Positions 53,899 through 63,733 of a stretch of DNA of 64,000 nucleotides are shown here, piece after piece (the stretch's first letter is position 1; each line of letters opens with the position of its first letter). The DNA is from Mycolicibacterium crocinum (GTDB lineage: Bacteria; Actinomycetota; Actinomycetes; Mycobacteriales; Mycobacteriaceae). Location: contig NZ_CP092362.2 in NCBI RefSeq assembly GCF_022370635.2, positions 1,364,001 through 1,428,000 of the forward strand. Direction: 5' to 3'. Under the pieces are notes generated by a model. That model made no database searches. It saw only the letters and a program-made list of their open reading frames with translations, and was not told where the DNA came from. The position numbers and the translations under genes were made by a program.

Positions 53899-54420
53899 AT
53901 GGCCGAACCTTTGATCATGTCCGTTGGCGGACACACGCCCGATCTGCACGCCGAGTCCTGGGTCGCCCCCAACGCGGCGGTGATCGGTCAGGTTCGGCTC
54001 GGGTCGCGAGTCAGCGTCTGGTACTCGGCGACTCTGCGCGCCGAAGCCGAGTGGATCGACGTCGGCGAGGGCAGCAACATCCAGGACGGTGCCACCGTCC
54101 ACGTCGACCCCGGCTTCCCGGCGCGGATCGGCGCCGGCGTCACCGTCGGGCACAACGCGGTGCTGCACGGCTGCACCGTCGAAGACGGGTCGCTGGTCGG
54201 GATGGGCTCGATCGTGCTCAACGGGGCGGTGATCGGCGCGGGTTCGATCGTGGGCGCCGGCGCGGTGGTGCCGCAGGGCATGATCGTGCCACCCCGGTCG
54301 CTGGTGGCCGGGGTGCCGGCGAAGGTTCGGCGCGAACTGGTCGACGCCGAGCTCGACGGCAACCGGATGAACGCCGCGGTCTACGAACACCTCATCGACC
54401 TGCATCGTGAGTCGCAATAG
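53899..54420 (+). CDS. Gamma-class carbonic anhydrase family protein
   Basis: 173 residues from ATG 53899, which is 7 nt after TACGAT (53886-53891); the ATG at 53890 lies inside that hexamer. Left-handed beta-helix of hexapeptides followed by a C-terminal helix. Three metal-binding His candidates are present: one in ATVHVDPG and two in VGHNAVLHGC, the arrangement of gamma-carbonic anhydrases and YrdA/PaaY relatives. The proton-shuttle Glu loop of archaeal Cam is absent, so activity may be low. Trimeric, cytosolic. Confidence 0.9.
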   Translation: MAEPLIMSVGGHTPDLHAESWVAPNAAVIGQVRLGSRVSVWYSATLRAEAEWIDVGEGSNIQDGATVHVDPGFPARIGAGVTVGHNAVLHGCTVEDGSLVGMGSIVLNGAVIGAGSIVGAGAVVPQGMIVPPRSLVAGVPAKVRRELVDAELDGNRMNAAVYEHLIDLHRESQ

Positions 54421-54489
54421 GTCCCGGCGGGATCGATCTCACACCGCGGTCAGGTTTGCGCATCGGCCAGACTGCCGATAAGTCCTACC

Positions 54490-55632
54490 GTGAAGTCGAA
54501 GCGGATCCTGGTCACCGGCGCCACGGGATACGTCGGTTCCCGCCTGGTCGCCGCGTTGCTCGACGACGGGCACGAGGTGGTCGCCGCGACCCGCAACCCG
54601 GAGAAGCTGGGCCGGTTCGGGTGGTGTGACCGGGTCACGGCGGTCGTCTTCGACGCTGACGATCCGACGTCGGTCGAGACCGCTCTCACGGTCGCCGGGC
54701 ACGTCGACGTCATCTACTACCTCGTGCACGCGATCGGCCAGCCCGGGTTCCGCGAGCGCGACAACGCGGCGGCCGCCAACGTGGCGAAAGCGGCGGCGGC
54801 CGCAGGGGTGGGGCGCATCGTGTACCTCGGCGGGTTCGTCCCCGAGGATGACACGCTGTCCGAGCATCTGGCCGGCCGGGCCGAAGTCGCCGCGGCGCTC
54901 AATGTTGAAGGCGGCGCGGAACTGGTCTGGCTCGGTGCGGCGGTCATCATCGGCGCTGGCTCGACGTCGTTCGAGATGGTCCGCTACGTCGGCGACCGGT
55001 TCTGGGTGATTCCGTTGCCGCCATGGGCCGATCACGACATCGAACCGATCTCGATTCGCGATGTGCTGTATTACCTGTTGGCCGCGGCCGACCCGGCCGT
55101 TGTCCCGGCCGGGTCCTACGACATCGTCGGGCCCGATGTCACCACCTATCGCGAGCTCTTGCAGGCCTACATCGAGGCGGCGGGTGAAGTCCGGGCCGGG
55201 CTGCCGGTGCGCGACATCGTGCCGCACGCCGTGGTCGGCCGGGTGGCGGGTGCGGCGGTGCCGGTGCCCACCGGGTTGGCCGCCGATCTCATCGAATCAC
55301 TGGACCATCCGATGACGGCCTCGGACACTGTCTTACGTGACCACGTCCCGGATCCCCCCGGTGGGCTCACCACCATTGAAGACGCCGTCGCCGCCGCGGT
55401 GTCCAGTCCGCGGCCGCGTCCGGTCGATCAGCTGGCCGACCCGCATCACCTGGCCGACAGCGATCCGCTCTGGGCGGGCGGGGATACGCTACGACTCCGA
55501 CGCATGGCCGCGACCGTGACGCCCGGCGTGGCGCGCCCGGCGCTGAGGTTGCTCAACTCGGTGCCGGGTCCGCTGGCCGGCGTGCTGCGGACCGGCCTGG
55601 ACCTACTGCTGGCGAAAGTTCGCTTTTTATGA
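54490..55632 (+). CDS. NAD(P)-binding NmrA/atypical SDR protein
   Basis: 380 residues; GTG is 6 nt after ATAAGT (54478-54483). Rossmann start RILVTGATGYVGSRLVAALLDDGHEVVAATRNPEKL; Arg after strand 2 (ATRNPEK) suggests NADP. No canonical YxxxK is apparent (the equivalent region reads VYLGGFVPEDD), so this is an atypical SDR that may bind rather than convert. A C-terminal region of about 140 residues holds hydrophobic helices. ATGA overlap with the CPBP protease gene points to a two-gene unit. Confidence 0.83.
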   Translation: MKSKRILVTGATGYVGSRLVAALLDDGHEVVAATRNPEKLGRFGWCDRVTAVVFDADDPTSVETALTVAGHVDVIYYLVHAIGQPGFRERDNAAAANVAKAAAAAGVGRIVYLGGFVPEDDTLSEHLAGRAEVAAALNVEGGAELVWLGAAVIIGAGSTSFEMVRYVGDRFWVIPLPPWADHDIEPISIRDVLYYLLAAADPAVVPAGSYDIVGPDVTTYRELLQAYIEAAGEVRAGLPVRDIVPHAVVGRVAGAAVPVPTGLAADLIESLDHPMTASDTVLRDHVPDPPGGLTTIEDAVAAAVSSPRPRPVDQLADPHHLADSDPLWAGGDTLRLRRMAATVTPGVARPALRLLNSVPGPLAGVLRTGLDLLLAKVRFL

Positions 55633-56330
55633 CGATGCTGACCGAGATTCGTTCAGTCGCCGCCAATGTGGCTGTGCCACACCAAGAGTGGCCGTCGGTT
55701 ATTCGCCGGCGGCGGGTTGCCGTCTGTGTGGTGCTGGTGGTCGGTGCGGTGCTGCTCGGTGTCTCACTGACTCGTAGGCCCGGTGACGCGTCGTTCTACT
55801 GGTTGACGATGGCGCTGGCGGCGACGTGGGCGTTCGGCGCGTTGCTGTCCGGCCCGGTGCATCTGGGCTGTATTCGTTGGCGCGGGCGTAACCAGCGCCC
55901 GGTGCTCACCGGGCTCACGATCGGATTGCTCCTCGGGGCCGTCTTCGTTCTCGGCGGTCTGGTGACCCGTGAGATCCCGCCGGTGGCCGAGGCCATCACC
56001 CGGGTGCTGGAGTACGCCAACCACGGCAGCCTGCTGCTGATCGTGGTGATCACCCTGGTGAATGGTCTGGCCGAGGAGATGTTCTTCCGCGGCGCGCTGT
56101 ACACCGCGTTGGGTGCCTTTCACCCGGTAGTGATCTCCACGCTGCTGTACACCATCGCGACGTGTGCCAGCGGCAACTGGATGCTCGGCTTCGCGGCGAT
56201 CATCCTCGGCACGGTGTGCGCGCTGGAACGCCGAGCCACCGGCGGAGTGCTCGCACCCGTCCTCACCCACGTGGTGTGGGGGCTGATCATGGTGCTCGCA
56301 CTGCCGCCGATGTTCGGCGTCTGGCACTAG
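55629..56330 (+). CDS. CPBP family intramembrane glutamic endopeptidase
   Basis: 233 residues, ATG overlapping the preceding stop. Six to seven hydrophobic segments. Motif 1 of the CAAX/BIP (Abi) family is intact: LAEEMFFRGALYTALG (EExxxR, about residue 149). Motif 3 is present as THVVWGL. Motif 2, normally FxxxH, reads LLYTIATCAS, so its His is missing; activity may be altered. Related proteins process prenylated peptides or bacteriocins. Translational coupling with the NmrA-like gene suggests a shared, unknown job. Confidence 0.85.
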   Translation: MTMLTEIRSVAANVAVPHQEWPSVIRRRRVAVCVVLVVGAVLLGVSLTRRPGDASFYWLTMALAATWAFGALLSGPVHLGCIRWRGRNQRPVLTGLTIGLLLGAVFVLGGLVTREIPPVAEAITRVLEYANHGSLLLIVVITLVNGLAEEMFFRGALYTALGAFHPVVISTLLYTIATCASGNWMLGFAAIILGTVCALERRATGGVLAPVLTHVVWGLIMVLALPPMFGVWH

Positions 56331-56336
56331 GCCGGT

Positions 56337-57623
56337 CTAACGCAGCGGGTGGGCGATCTCGTCGCGCGGCATGCGCGCCGCGATCAGCGCGATCGCAGCC
56401 AGCAGTACCGGCCCGATACCGGCCACCGCGAAAATGACTTCCACCGGAACCACTTGCGACAGTGGACCGGCGACCGCCATCGACACCGGCATGAATGCCA
56501 GTGAGACGAAGAAGTCCAGGCTCGAGACCCGGCCCAGCATCTCCGGCGGTACCCGGCGCTGCAGCAGTGTCCCCCAGATGACGCCTGCCCCTTCACCGAG
56601 TCCGATGACGAACAGCGCGCCCAGGATCACCGGCAGCGAGGACGTCACGCCGACGATCACGAACGGTAACGACCCCGCGCCCCACATCGTCATCATCACC
56701 GTGAGGTAGCGCCGCGGCAGTGGTCGTGACGACACCACGACGGCGCCGATCGCACTGCCCACCCCGAACGCGGCGAGCATGAGTCCGTAGACCTGCTCAC
56801 CGTCGGCGAACCGCTCGCGCGCGATGAACGGCAGCAGCACCTCGATCGGGCCCATCGCGAGCAGCACCCACGTGCAGGCGAACAGCAATGTCCAGCGCAG
56901 CCAGGTGGTGTGCAGCACGAAACGCAGACCCTCTTTGAGATCGACGAAGATGTGCGGCTTTTCGCGTTCGACCGCCATGACGATGTGCTCACCGTCGCCG
57001 GGTCGCATGGCCACCAGCAGGGTCAGCGCGACGGCGAACAGTACGGCCACCGTGACGGAGCCGAGGGCGGGGAAGGTGAGCCCGACCAGCACGCCGGCCA
57101 CGGCGGGGCCGATAGCTTGCTGCAACGTCGGGCGGACCGCACCCTCAACACCGTTGGCCGCCAGCAGCTGCTCGGCCGGCAGGATGCGCGGCAGATAGGC
57201 ACTGTAGGCGGGGAAGAAGAAGGCGGCGCCGATGCCGAGAATCGTTGCCGCTGTTGCCATATGCCACAGCTGCAGCGCGCCGAGCATGCCAAGGACGGCG
57301 ACGGCGCCCGTCGCGGCGAGGTTGGTGATCTCGACGGCGATGATGATGGCGCGCTGCGATACCCGGTCGGCCGCGATGCCGCCGACCAGGATGAAGGCCA
57401 ACATGCCGGTGGCCAGGCAGGCGGCGACCAGGGACAGGGCAGCCGGATCATCGGCCAGGGCGATGACTTACAGCGCCATGACGACCGCCCACATGCCCTC
57501 GGCGAACAGCGATATCGACATCGCCGCGATCAGCAGTCGGAATTCGCAGTACTGGAAGGGCGCGAGCACGCGCCAGCGGCCGGTGGTCCTCACCGGCTCG
57601 TCGATGTCGCATGGCGTGCTCAT
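56337..57623 (-). pseudogene. MFS transporter interrupted by one in-frame TAA
   Basis: Read from ATG 57623 the frame encodes an MFS protein of about 428 residues that is open except for one TAA at 57468-57470 (minus strand), at codon 52. The flanking residues continue the first helices normally: MSISLFAEGMWAVVMAL, stop, VIALADDPAALSLVAAC. One base change (for example from CAA) would explain it. The part after the stop, from ATG 57404, still codes 355 residues, including GGIAADRVSQRA, but lacks helix 1. Related to multidrug or siderophore exporters. Recent inactivation, readthrough or a sequence error are the options. Confidence 0.75.
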
Positions 57624-57672
57624 GACATCGATGGTCGCTGACGGATCGAGGTCACGTCCAACGAATTTCGGG

Positions 57673-58023
57673 TCAACCGAAAAGGTCGTCGAGGCTGGGC
57701 GCAGGGCGGCCGGCGAGCTTGTAGCTCACCCACTGGTTCAACGAGATGCCTTGTTCGGCGGCCTCGACGATCAGCCGTTCGTGCAGCACGGGAGACGTGC
57801 GCACCGCGAACTTGCCGCTGTAGTGGTGGTCTGTCAGCGACTCCGGTGGATCGATGCCGAGGTCGGCCAGTTCTTCGAGTTCTCGCGCGATCAGATTCTC
57901 GACGCGCTCGATCGCTTCATGCGGCGTTAGTGCTGTCGCGTAACGGCCTTTGAATTCCAGACACAGCCCGAGGTACTGGCAGTAGTCGTCAGACCACTCG
58001 GCACGGTAGGTGTAGTTCGGCAT
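57673..58023 (-). CDS. HicB-family antitoxin-like protein, no HicA nearby
   Basis: 116 residues. The N-terminal half has the HicB partial RNase-H-like fold: YTYRAEWSDDYCQYLGLCLEF, ATALTPHEAIERVENLI; the C-terminal half is a ribbon-helix-helix GKFAVRTSPVLHERLIVEAAEQGISLNQWVSYKLAG. HicB represses its own operon and neutralises the HicA RNase. No HicA-like frame (about 60-80 codons with a DGSHH motif) was found on either side, so it is an orphan, perhaps a stand-alone regulator. Upstream are a GTCCGAC direct repeat (58044-58059) and a 14-bp inverted repeat. Confidence 0.82.
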   Translation of the reverse strand: MPNYTYRAEWSDDYCQYLGLCLEFKGRYATALTPHEAIERVENLIARELEELADLGIDPPESLTDHHYSGKFAVRTSPVLHERLIVEAAEQGISLNQWVSYKLAGRPAPSLDDLFG

Positions 58024-58099
58024 CGCCCCATGGTGCCCACGCGGTCCGACATGTCCGACGTGATCTCGGGGGTCGCTTTTTAGGGGTGGGTGACTTTTC

Positions 58100-58133
58100 C
58101 GGAACTCGATATCGCGGGTGATATCGAGTTCCG
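58100..58133. promoter_or_regulatory. Perfect 14-bp inverted repeat between hicB and crotonase genes
   Basis: CGGAACTCGATATC (58100-58113) and GATATCGAGTTCCG (58120-58133), spacer GCGGGT; weaker outer pairing ACTTT/AAAGT. It lies 34 bp past the crotonase stop and 77 bp upstream of the hicB start. It may end the crotonase mRNA or be the hicB operator. No U-run follows in either direction. Confidence 0.6.
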
Positions 58134-58167
58134 AGAAAGTGAGGTCTCTAGGGAGAGGTTCGCAGAC

Positions 58168-58974
58168 CTAATCCTGCGTGAAGACAGGGGAGCGGTGCTC
58201 CTGGAACGCCTTGGTGCCCTCACGAAAATCGCTGGAGCCCAGCAGGATTCGCTGGCCTTCTTCCTCCCGGCCGATCGCGGCCTCCAGCTCGGTGAGCGTC
58301 GCGGCATTGATCGCCTGCTTGGTCTTGCGCAGTGCCACCGCCGGGCCAGACTTCAGCTTCTCGATCACCGCGGCGACGCCGGCCTCCAATTCGTCGGCCG
58401 GGTAGACCGCACTGACCAGACCGAAATCGAGTGCTTCGGCAGCCGGAATCCGTTCGGCAAGAAGCGCCATCTTCATCGCGCGGGCGCGGCCGATCGATGC
58501 GGCCACCAACGCCGACGCACCGCCGTCGGGCATCAGCCCGATCTTGGTGAACGCCAAGAGGAAAAACGCCTTCTCCGAAGCCAATACGATGTCGCACGCC
58601 AGCGCCAGTGACACCCCGACCCCGGCCGTCGGTCCCTGCACCGCCGCCACCACCGGCTTTGGCAGGTTCACGATCGCCCGCACCGCGCGGTTCGCCTCGA
58701 GCAGCACCTCGTCCGGCGTGTCCGGTCGTCGGTTCGACTGGTCCTCCGCGCTGATGCCCGCACCCGAACTGAAGCCACGGCCCTCCCCGCCCAGACGCAC
58801 CACGCGCACGGATGCGTCGTCGGCGGCGTGCTCCAGCACGTCGGCCAGCGTCCGCAACATGATCGCGTTCAACGAGTTCAGGCTGTCCGGCCGGTTCAGC
58901 GTCACCGACAACACTCCGCCGTCGAGCGACACGGTCAGTTCCGGGACACCGGTGTAAGCATCGATGGTCGTCAT
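58168..58974 (-). CDS. Crotonase family protein, isomerase-like
   Basis: 268 residues; ATG is 6 nt after TAAGGT (58981-58986, minus strand). Crotonase fold with LNRPDSLNSLN and the CoA/oxyanion region GRGFSSGAGI. The two hydratase Glu are missing: GPTAGVGVSLALACD has Ser where Glu144 lies, and AFTKIGLMPDGGAS lacks Glu164. The Asp in MPDGG matches the catalytic Asp of PaaG-type enoyl-CoA isomerases, so isomerase activity is more likely than hydration. Position next to mcr corresponds to echA10/echA11 in M. tuberculosis. Divergent from mcr by 97 bp. Confidence 0.87.
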   Translation of the reverse strand: MTTIDAYTGVPELTVSLDGGVLSVTLNRPDSLNSLNAIMLRTLADVLEHAADDASVRVVRLGGEGRGFSSGAGISAEDQSNRRPDTPDEVLLEANRAVRAIVNLPKPVVAAVQGPTAGVGVSLALACDIVLASEKAFFLLAFTKIGLMPDGGASALVAASIGRARAMKMALLAERIPAAEALDFGLVSAVYPADELEAGVAAVIEKLKSGPAVALRKTKQAINAATLTELEAAIGREEEGQRILLGSSDFREGTKAFQEHRSPVFTQD

Positions 58975-59071
58975 GGCTGCACCTTAGCCCCGGCGGGGGC
59001 GCAGCCCGCGGCGGGTCAGGCCAGGTGTAAATAGTTAAGGCGGCGATCAATCAACTGGAGGGTAGACAGCT

Positions 59072-60157
59072 ATGGCGGGACCACTGCACGGTTTGCGCGT
59101 CGTCGAATTGGCCGGCATCGGCCCTGGCCCGCACGCCGCGATGATCCTCGGTGACCTGGGCGCCGACGTCGTCCGCATCGACCGGCTCGGCAAGGGCACC
59201 GGGACGCCCAGCAACGACTACCTGCTGCGTAACCGTCGCTCGGTGGGCGCCAACCTCAAGGATCCGGCCGACCGCGACATGGTGCTCGGCCTGATCGCCA
59301 AGGCCGACGTCCTCATCGAAGGCTTCCGCCCCGGCGTCACCGAACGACTCGGGCTGGGCCCGGAGGACTGCGCCAAGGTCAACCCGCGATTGATCTACGG
59401 CCGCATGACCGGGTGGGGCCAGGAAGGCCCGCGCAGCCAGCAGGCCGGCCACGACATCAACTACATCTCGCTCAACGGCCTGCTGCACGCCGTCGGCCGG
59501 GTCAACGAACGTCCCGTCCCGCCGCTGAACCTCGCCGGCGACTTCGGCGGCGGCTCGATGTTCCTTCTGGTCGGCATCCTGTCGGCGCTGTGGGAGCGGG
59601 AGCGCTCCGGGAAGGGTCAGGTCATCGACGCCGCGATGGTCGACGGCTCCAGCGTGCTGGCCCAGATGATGTGGGCCTTCCGGCACATGGGCATGTGGAA
59701 CGACGTGCGCGGCACCAACATGCTCGACACCGGCGCGCCCTACTACGACACCTATGAATGCTCCGACGGCCGCTACGTCGCGGTCGGCGCGATCGAGCCG
59801 CAGTTCTACGCCGAACTGATCGAGAAGCTCGGCCTCAACGCCGCCGACCTGCCCGACCAGAACGACATCACCCGCTGGCCGGAACTGCGCGCGGTGCTCA
59901 CCGAGGCCTTCGCCGCTCACGACCGCGACCACTGGGCCAAGGTCTTCGCCGGCAGCGACGCCTGCTGCACGCCGGTGCTGTCGTTCGCCGAAGTCGACAC
60001 CGAACCGCACAACACCGAGCGCAACACCTTCTACACCGAGGCGGGCTCGACGTTCCCCGCCCCGGCCCCGCGGTTCTCCCGCACCGGGCTCGACACCCCG
60101 ACGGCGCCCGGCGTTCCGGGAGCCGACAACGAAGCCGTTCTGCGGGACTGGGTATAG
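59072..60157 (+). CDS. mcr: Alpha-methylacyl-CoA racemase (CoA-transferase family III)
   Basis: 361 residues with a CTGGAGGG site. Inverts the C2 methyl centre of branched acyl-CoA, needed for beta-oxidation of sterol side chains and methyl-branched fatty acids. Catalytic residues of the M. tuberculosis enzyme are conserved with an offset of one: H127 in [10 protein letters not shown]157 in LAGDFGGG, E242 in [11 protein letters not shown]-terminal [31 protein letters not shown] is the family III signature. Followed by an SDR and a nitronate monooxygenase on the same strand (compare Rv1143-Rv1144). Confidence 0.96.
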   Translation: MAGPLHGLRVVELAGIGPGPHAAMILGDLGADVVRIDRLGKGTGTPSNDYLLRNRRSVGANLKDPADRDMVLGLIAKADVLIEGFRPGVTERLGLGPEDCAKVNPRLIYGRMTGWGQEGPRSQQAGHDINYISLNGLLHAVGRVNERPVPPLNLAGDFGGGSMFLLVGILSALWERERSGKGQVIDAAMVDGSSVLAQMMWAFRHMGMWNDVRGTNMLDTGAPYYDTYECSDGRYVAVGAIEPQFYAELIEKLGLNAADLPDQNDITRWPELRAVLTEAFAAHDRDHWAKVFAGSDACCTPVLSFAEVDTEPHNTERNTFYTEAGSTFPAPAPRFSRTGLDTPTAPGVPGADNEAVLRDWV

Positions 60158-60172
60158 TCCCCAACCAACCAG

Positions 60173-60184
60173 TAGGTCGACCTA
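60173..60184. promoter_or_regulatory. 12-bp perfect palindrome before the SDR gene
   Basis: TAGGTCGACCTA, preceded by a CCAACCAACC direct repeat (60160-60169), lies in the 45-bp gap between mcr and the SDR, just before the AAAGGGAG ribosome site (60188-60195). It looks like a TetR- or GntR-type operator for the downstream pair. Confidence 0.5.
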
Positions 60185-60202
60185 TCGAAAGGGAGCACAT
60201 TC

Positions 60203-61976
<1,774 letters not shown>

Positions 61977-61999
61977 CAACGCGTTCAGAAGGTCCGAAG

Positions 62000-62036
62000 G
62001 GCGCCACGCCGCTACTCAGCGGTGGTGGCGCCTTTT
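62000..62036 (+). terminator. Second hairpin with T-run
   Basis: GGCGCCAC (62000-62007) pairs with GTGGCGCC (62025-62032); inner bases CCGCT/AGCGG extend the stem. It is followed by TTTT (62033-62036). It is a standard intrinsic terminator 39 bp past the first hairpin and may also stop leftward transcription from the small gene at 62047. Confidence 0.75.
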
Positions 62037-62046
62037 GGCGCTGCGC

Positions 62047-62178
62047 TCAGCTCGCGTTAGCGAGCGGGGGCTTGTCCTCGAACTGCTCCGAGGTGTCGCC
62101 CTCGACGAGGAAGTCCCCGTGGTACAGCGCGTCGAAGTCGATTTTGATGACATCGGCACTGGTGTCGTCGATCCACAT
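62047..62178 (-). CDS. Small acidic protein (43 aa)
   Basis: From ATG 62178 it reads MWIDDTSADVIKIDFDALYHG, then DFLVEGDTSEQFEDKPPLANAS. About a quarter of residues are Asp or Glu. Codons show the GC3 bias of real genes here, and TAGAGT (62186-62191, minus strand) ends 7 nt before the start, fitting leaderless initiation; an upstream in-frame ATG would add eight residues. Flanked by the terminator pair and, divergently, the methyltransferase gene. No family recognised. Confidence 0.55.
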   Translation of the reverse strand: MWIDDTSADVIKIDFDALYHGDFLVEGDTSEQFEDKPPLANAS

Positions 62179-62351
62179 ACCCAGGACTCTATGAGTCGCC
62201 ATTAAGGAATCTTTGAGCCGCGATTCGGAGTTCCCTGGCAATTCTTACTCCCGAGTCAGGTAGTTGGTTACTCAAGAGTCAGGTTGGTCACGGGTGACGC
62301 CAAAAACCCCGTGCGACTAGGGTGGCTCTGAGCAGGGAGGACATCACAGCC

Positions 62352-62990
62352 ATGTCACAGCAGACCGTCGACAATCCGTTTTTCGCTCGCTTCTGGACGG
62401 TGCTTTCCGCCCACGAGTCCGAGGCCATGCGAAGGCTCCGGCGCGAGAATCTCTCAGGCCTACACGGGCGTGTCTTGGAGGTGGGTGCGGGCACCGGAAC
62501 CAACTTCGCCTTCTACCCCGAGTCGGTGACCGAGGTCGTCGCGCTCGAACCCGAGACGCGCCTGGCGCCACTGGCCAAACAGGCCGCCGCGGCCGCCACG
62601 GTTCCGGTGACGGTCATCGAATCGACTGTCGAGACGATGCCCGCGACCGAGCCCTTCGACGCGGTGGTGTGCTCACTGGTGCTGTGCTCGGTGGCCGACC
62701 CGGACGGTGTGCTGCGTCAGCTCAACGCGGTGCTGAAGCCGGGCGGCGAGCTGCGCTACTTCGAGCACATCGCCCAGGGCGGCTGGCGCGGCCGATTGCA
62801 GCGAGTGGCCGACGCGACGATCTGGCCGCGGTTCGCGGGCAACTGCCACACCCACCGCGATACCGAGCGCTCGATCGCCGGGGCCGGGTTCGTCATCGAC
62901 ACCGCACGTCGCGAGGCGCAGTTCCCGGCGTGGGTGCCGTTGCCCGTTCACGAGGTCGCGCTGGGACGGGCGAAGAAAGTCAGTGCTTGA
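62352..62990 (+). CDS. Class I SAM-dependent methyltransferase (phospholipid-type)
   Basis: 212 residues from ATG 62352 with AGGGAGGA about 11 nt upstream. Methyltransf_11 fold: [20 protein letters not shown] (motif I, about residues 39-58), [29 protein letters not shown] and [23 protein letters not shown]. Position next to the sirtuin matches Rv1147, annotated from memory as a phosphatidylethanolamine-type methyltransferase. The C-terminal region [10 protein letters not shown] is conserved in UbiE/PmtA-like members. Overlaps the convergent sirtuin gene by 11 bp. Confidence 0.87.
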   Translation: MSQQTVDNPFFARFWTVLSAHESEAMRRLRRENLSGLHGRVLEVGAGTGTNFAFYPESVTEVVALEPETRLAPLAKQAAAAATVPVTVIESTVETMPATEPFDAVVCSLVLCSVADPDGVLRQLNAVLKPGGELRYFEHIAQGGWRGRLQRVADATIWPRFAGNCHTHRDTERSIAGAGFVIDTARREAQFPAWVPLPVHEVALGRAKKVSA

Positions 62991-63696
62991 GCAGTTCGGG
63001 CAGCTGCTGCAGCAGCTTCGGCAGCGCGGTGCTCGCCGACTCCCGAAGCGTGATCGTCGCGTTCGACGACAGCGGGGTCGGCTCGGGATTGACCTCCACG
63101 ACGACGACTCCGCGGGCCAGCGCCACATCCGGTAGGCCCGCCGCCGGATAGACGATCCCCGACGTACCGACGACCACCAGGACGTCGGCGGTGGCCGCCG
63201 CTTCGACCGCGGCCTGCCACGGCTCGTCGGGCAGCTGCTCGCCGAACCAGACGATGCCCGGCCGGATCAGCCCACCGCACTCGCACTGCGGCGGCATCTT
63301 CTCCAGTTCGGGCTCGGGCATATCCGGCAAGAGACCGTGGTAGCGCGAACCACAGGTGTCGCACCAGAACTCGAACAGGCTGCCGTGCAGGTGGTGCACC
63401 GCCTTACTGCCCGCCCGCTCGTGCAGGTTGTCGACGTTCTGGGTGATCACAGTGACGTCGGCGTGGTCCTGCCAGGCCGCGACCGCACGGTGCCCGTCGT
63501 TGGGCTCGACCTCCTGCACGAGGTGATGCCGCCACAGATACCAGGCCCACACCCGCTCGGGATGGTTCTGCCAACCGTCTGTGCTCGACAATTCGTACGG
63601 GTCGTATTTGGCCCACAAACCCGTCTTGTCGTCGCGAAACGTCGGCACGCCGCTCTCGGCGGAGATCCCCGCCCCGCTCAGTACCGCGATACGCAC
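62980..63696 (-). CDS. NAD-dependent protein deacylase (sirtuin, Sir2 family)
   Basis: 238 residues from GTG 63696, 7 nt after TATTTT (63704-63709, minus strand); a TTG three codons earlier is less likely. Motifs: [30 protein letters not shown] and the catalytic His in [13 protein letters not shown]. Zinc is bound by CDTC and CECGG. WAWYLWR carries the Tyr-x-x-Arg pair of class III sirtuins, so desuccinylase or demalonylase activity is expected besides deacetylation. It corresponds to Rv1151c. Divergent from the GntR gene. Confidence 0.95.
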   Translation of the reverse strand: MRIAVLSGAGISAESGVPTFRDDKTGLWAKYDPYELSSTDGWQNHPERVWAWYLWRHHLVQEVEPNDGHRAVAAWQDHADVTVITQNVDNLHERAGSKAVHHLHGSLFEFWCDTCGSRYHGLLPDMPEPELEKMPPQCECGGLIRPGIVWFGEQLPDEPWQAAVEAAATADVLVVVGTSGIVYPAAGLPDVALARGVVVVEVNPEPTPLSSNATITLRESASTALPKLLQQLPELLKH

Positions 63697-63703
63697 ACCC
63701 CCC

Positions 63704-63727
63704 AAAATAGCCGGTCTAGGCGATACT
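63704..63727. promoter_or_regulatory. Divergent leaderless promoters (sirtuin / GntR)
   Basis: Minus-strand TATTTT (63704-63709) is 7 nt from GTG 63696; plus-strand GATACT (63722-63727) is 6 nt from GTG 63734. Start codons are 37 bp apart. Confidence 0.5.
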
Positions 63728-63733
63728 TAGCAT

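Noticed and set aside
57624..58167. HicA toxin gene next to hicB
   Set aside because: The gaps on both sides hold no frame of 50-80 codons with HicA features.
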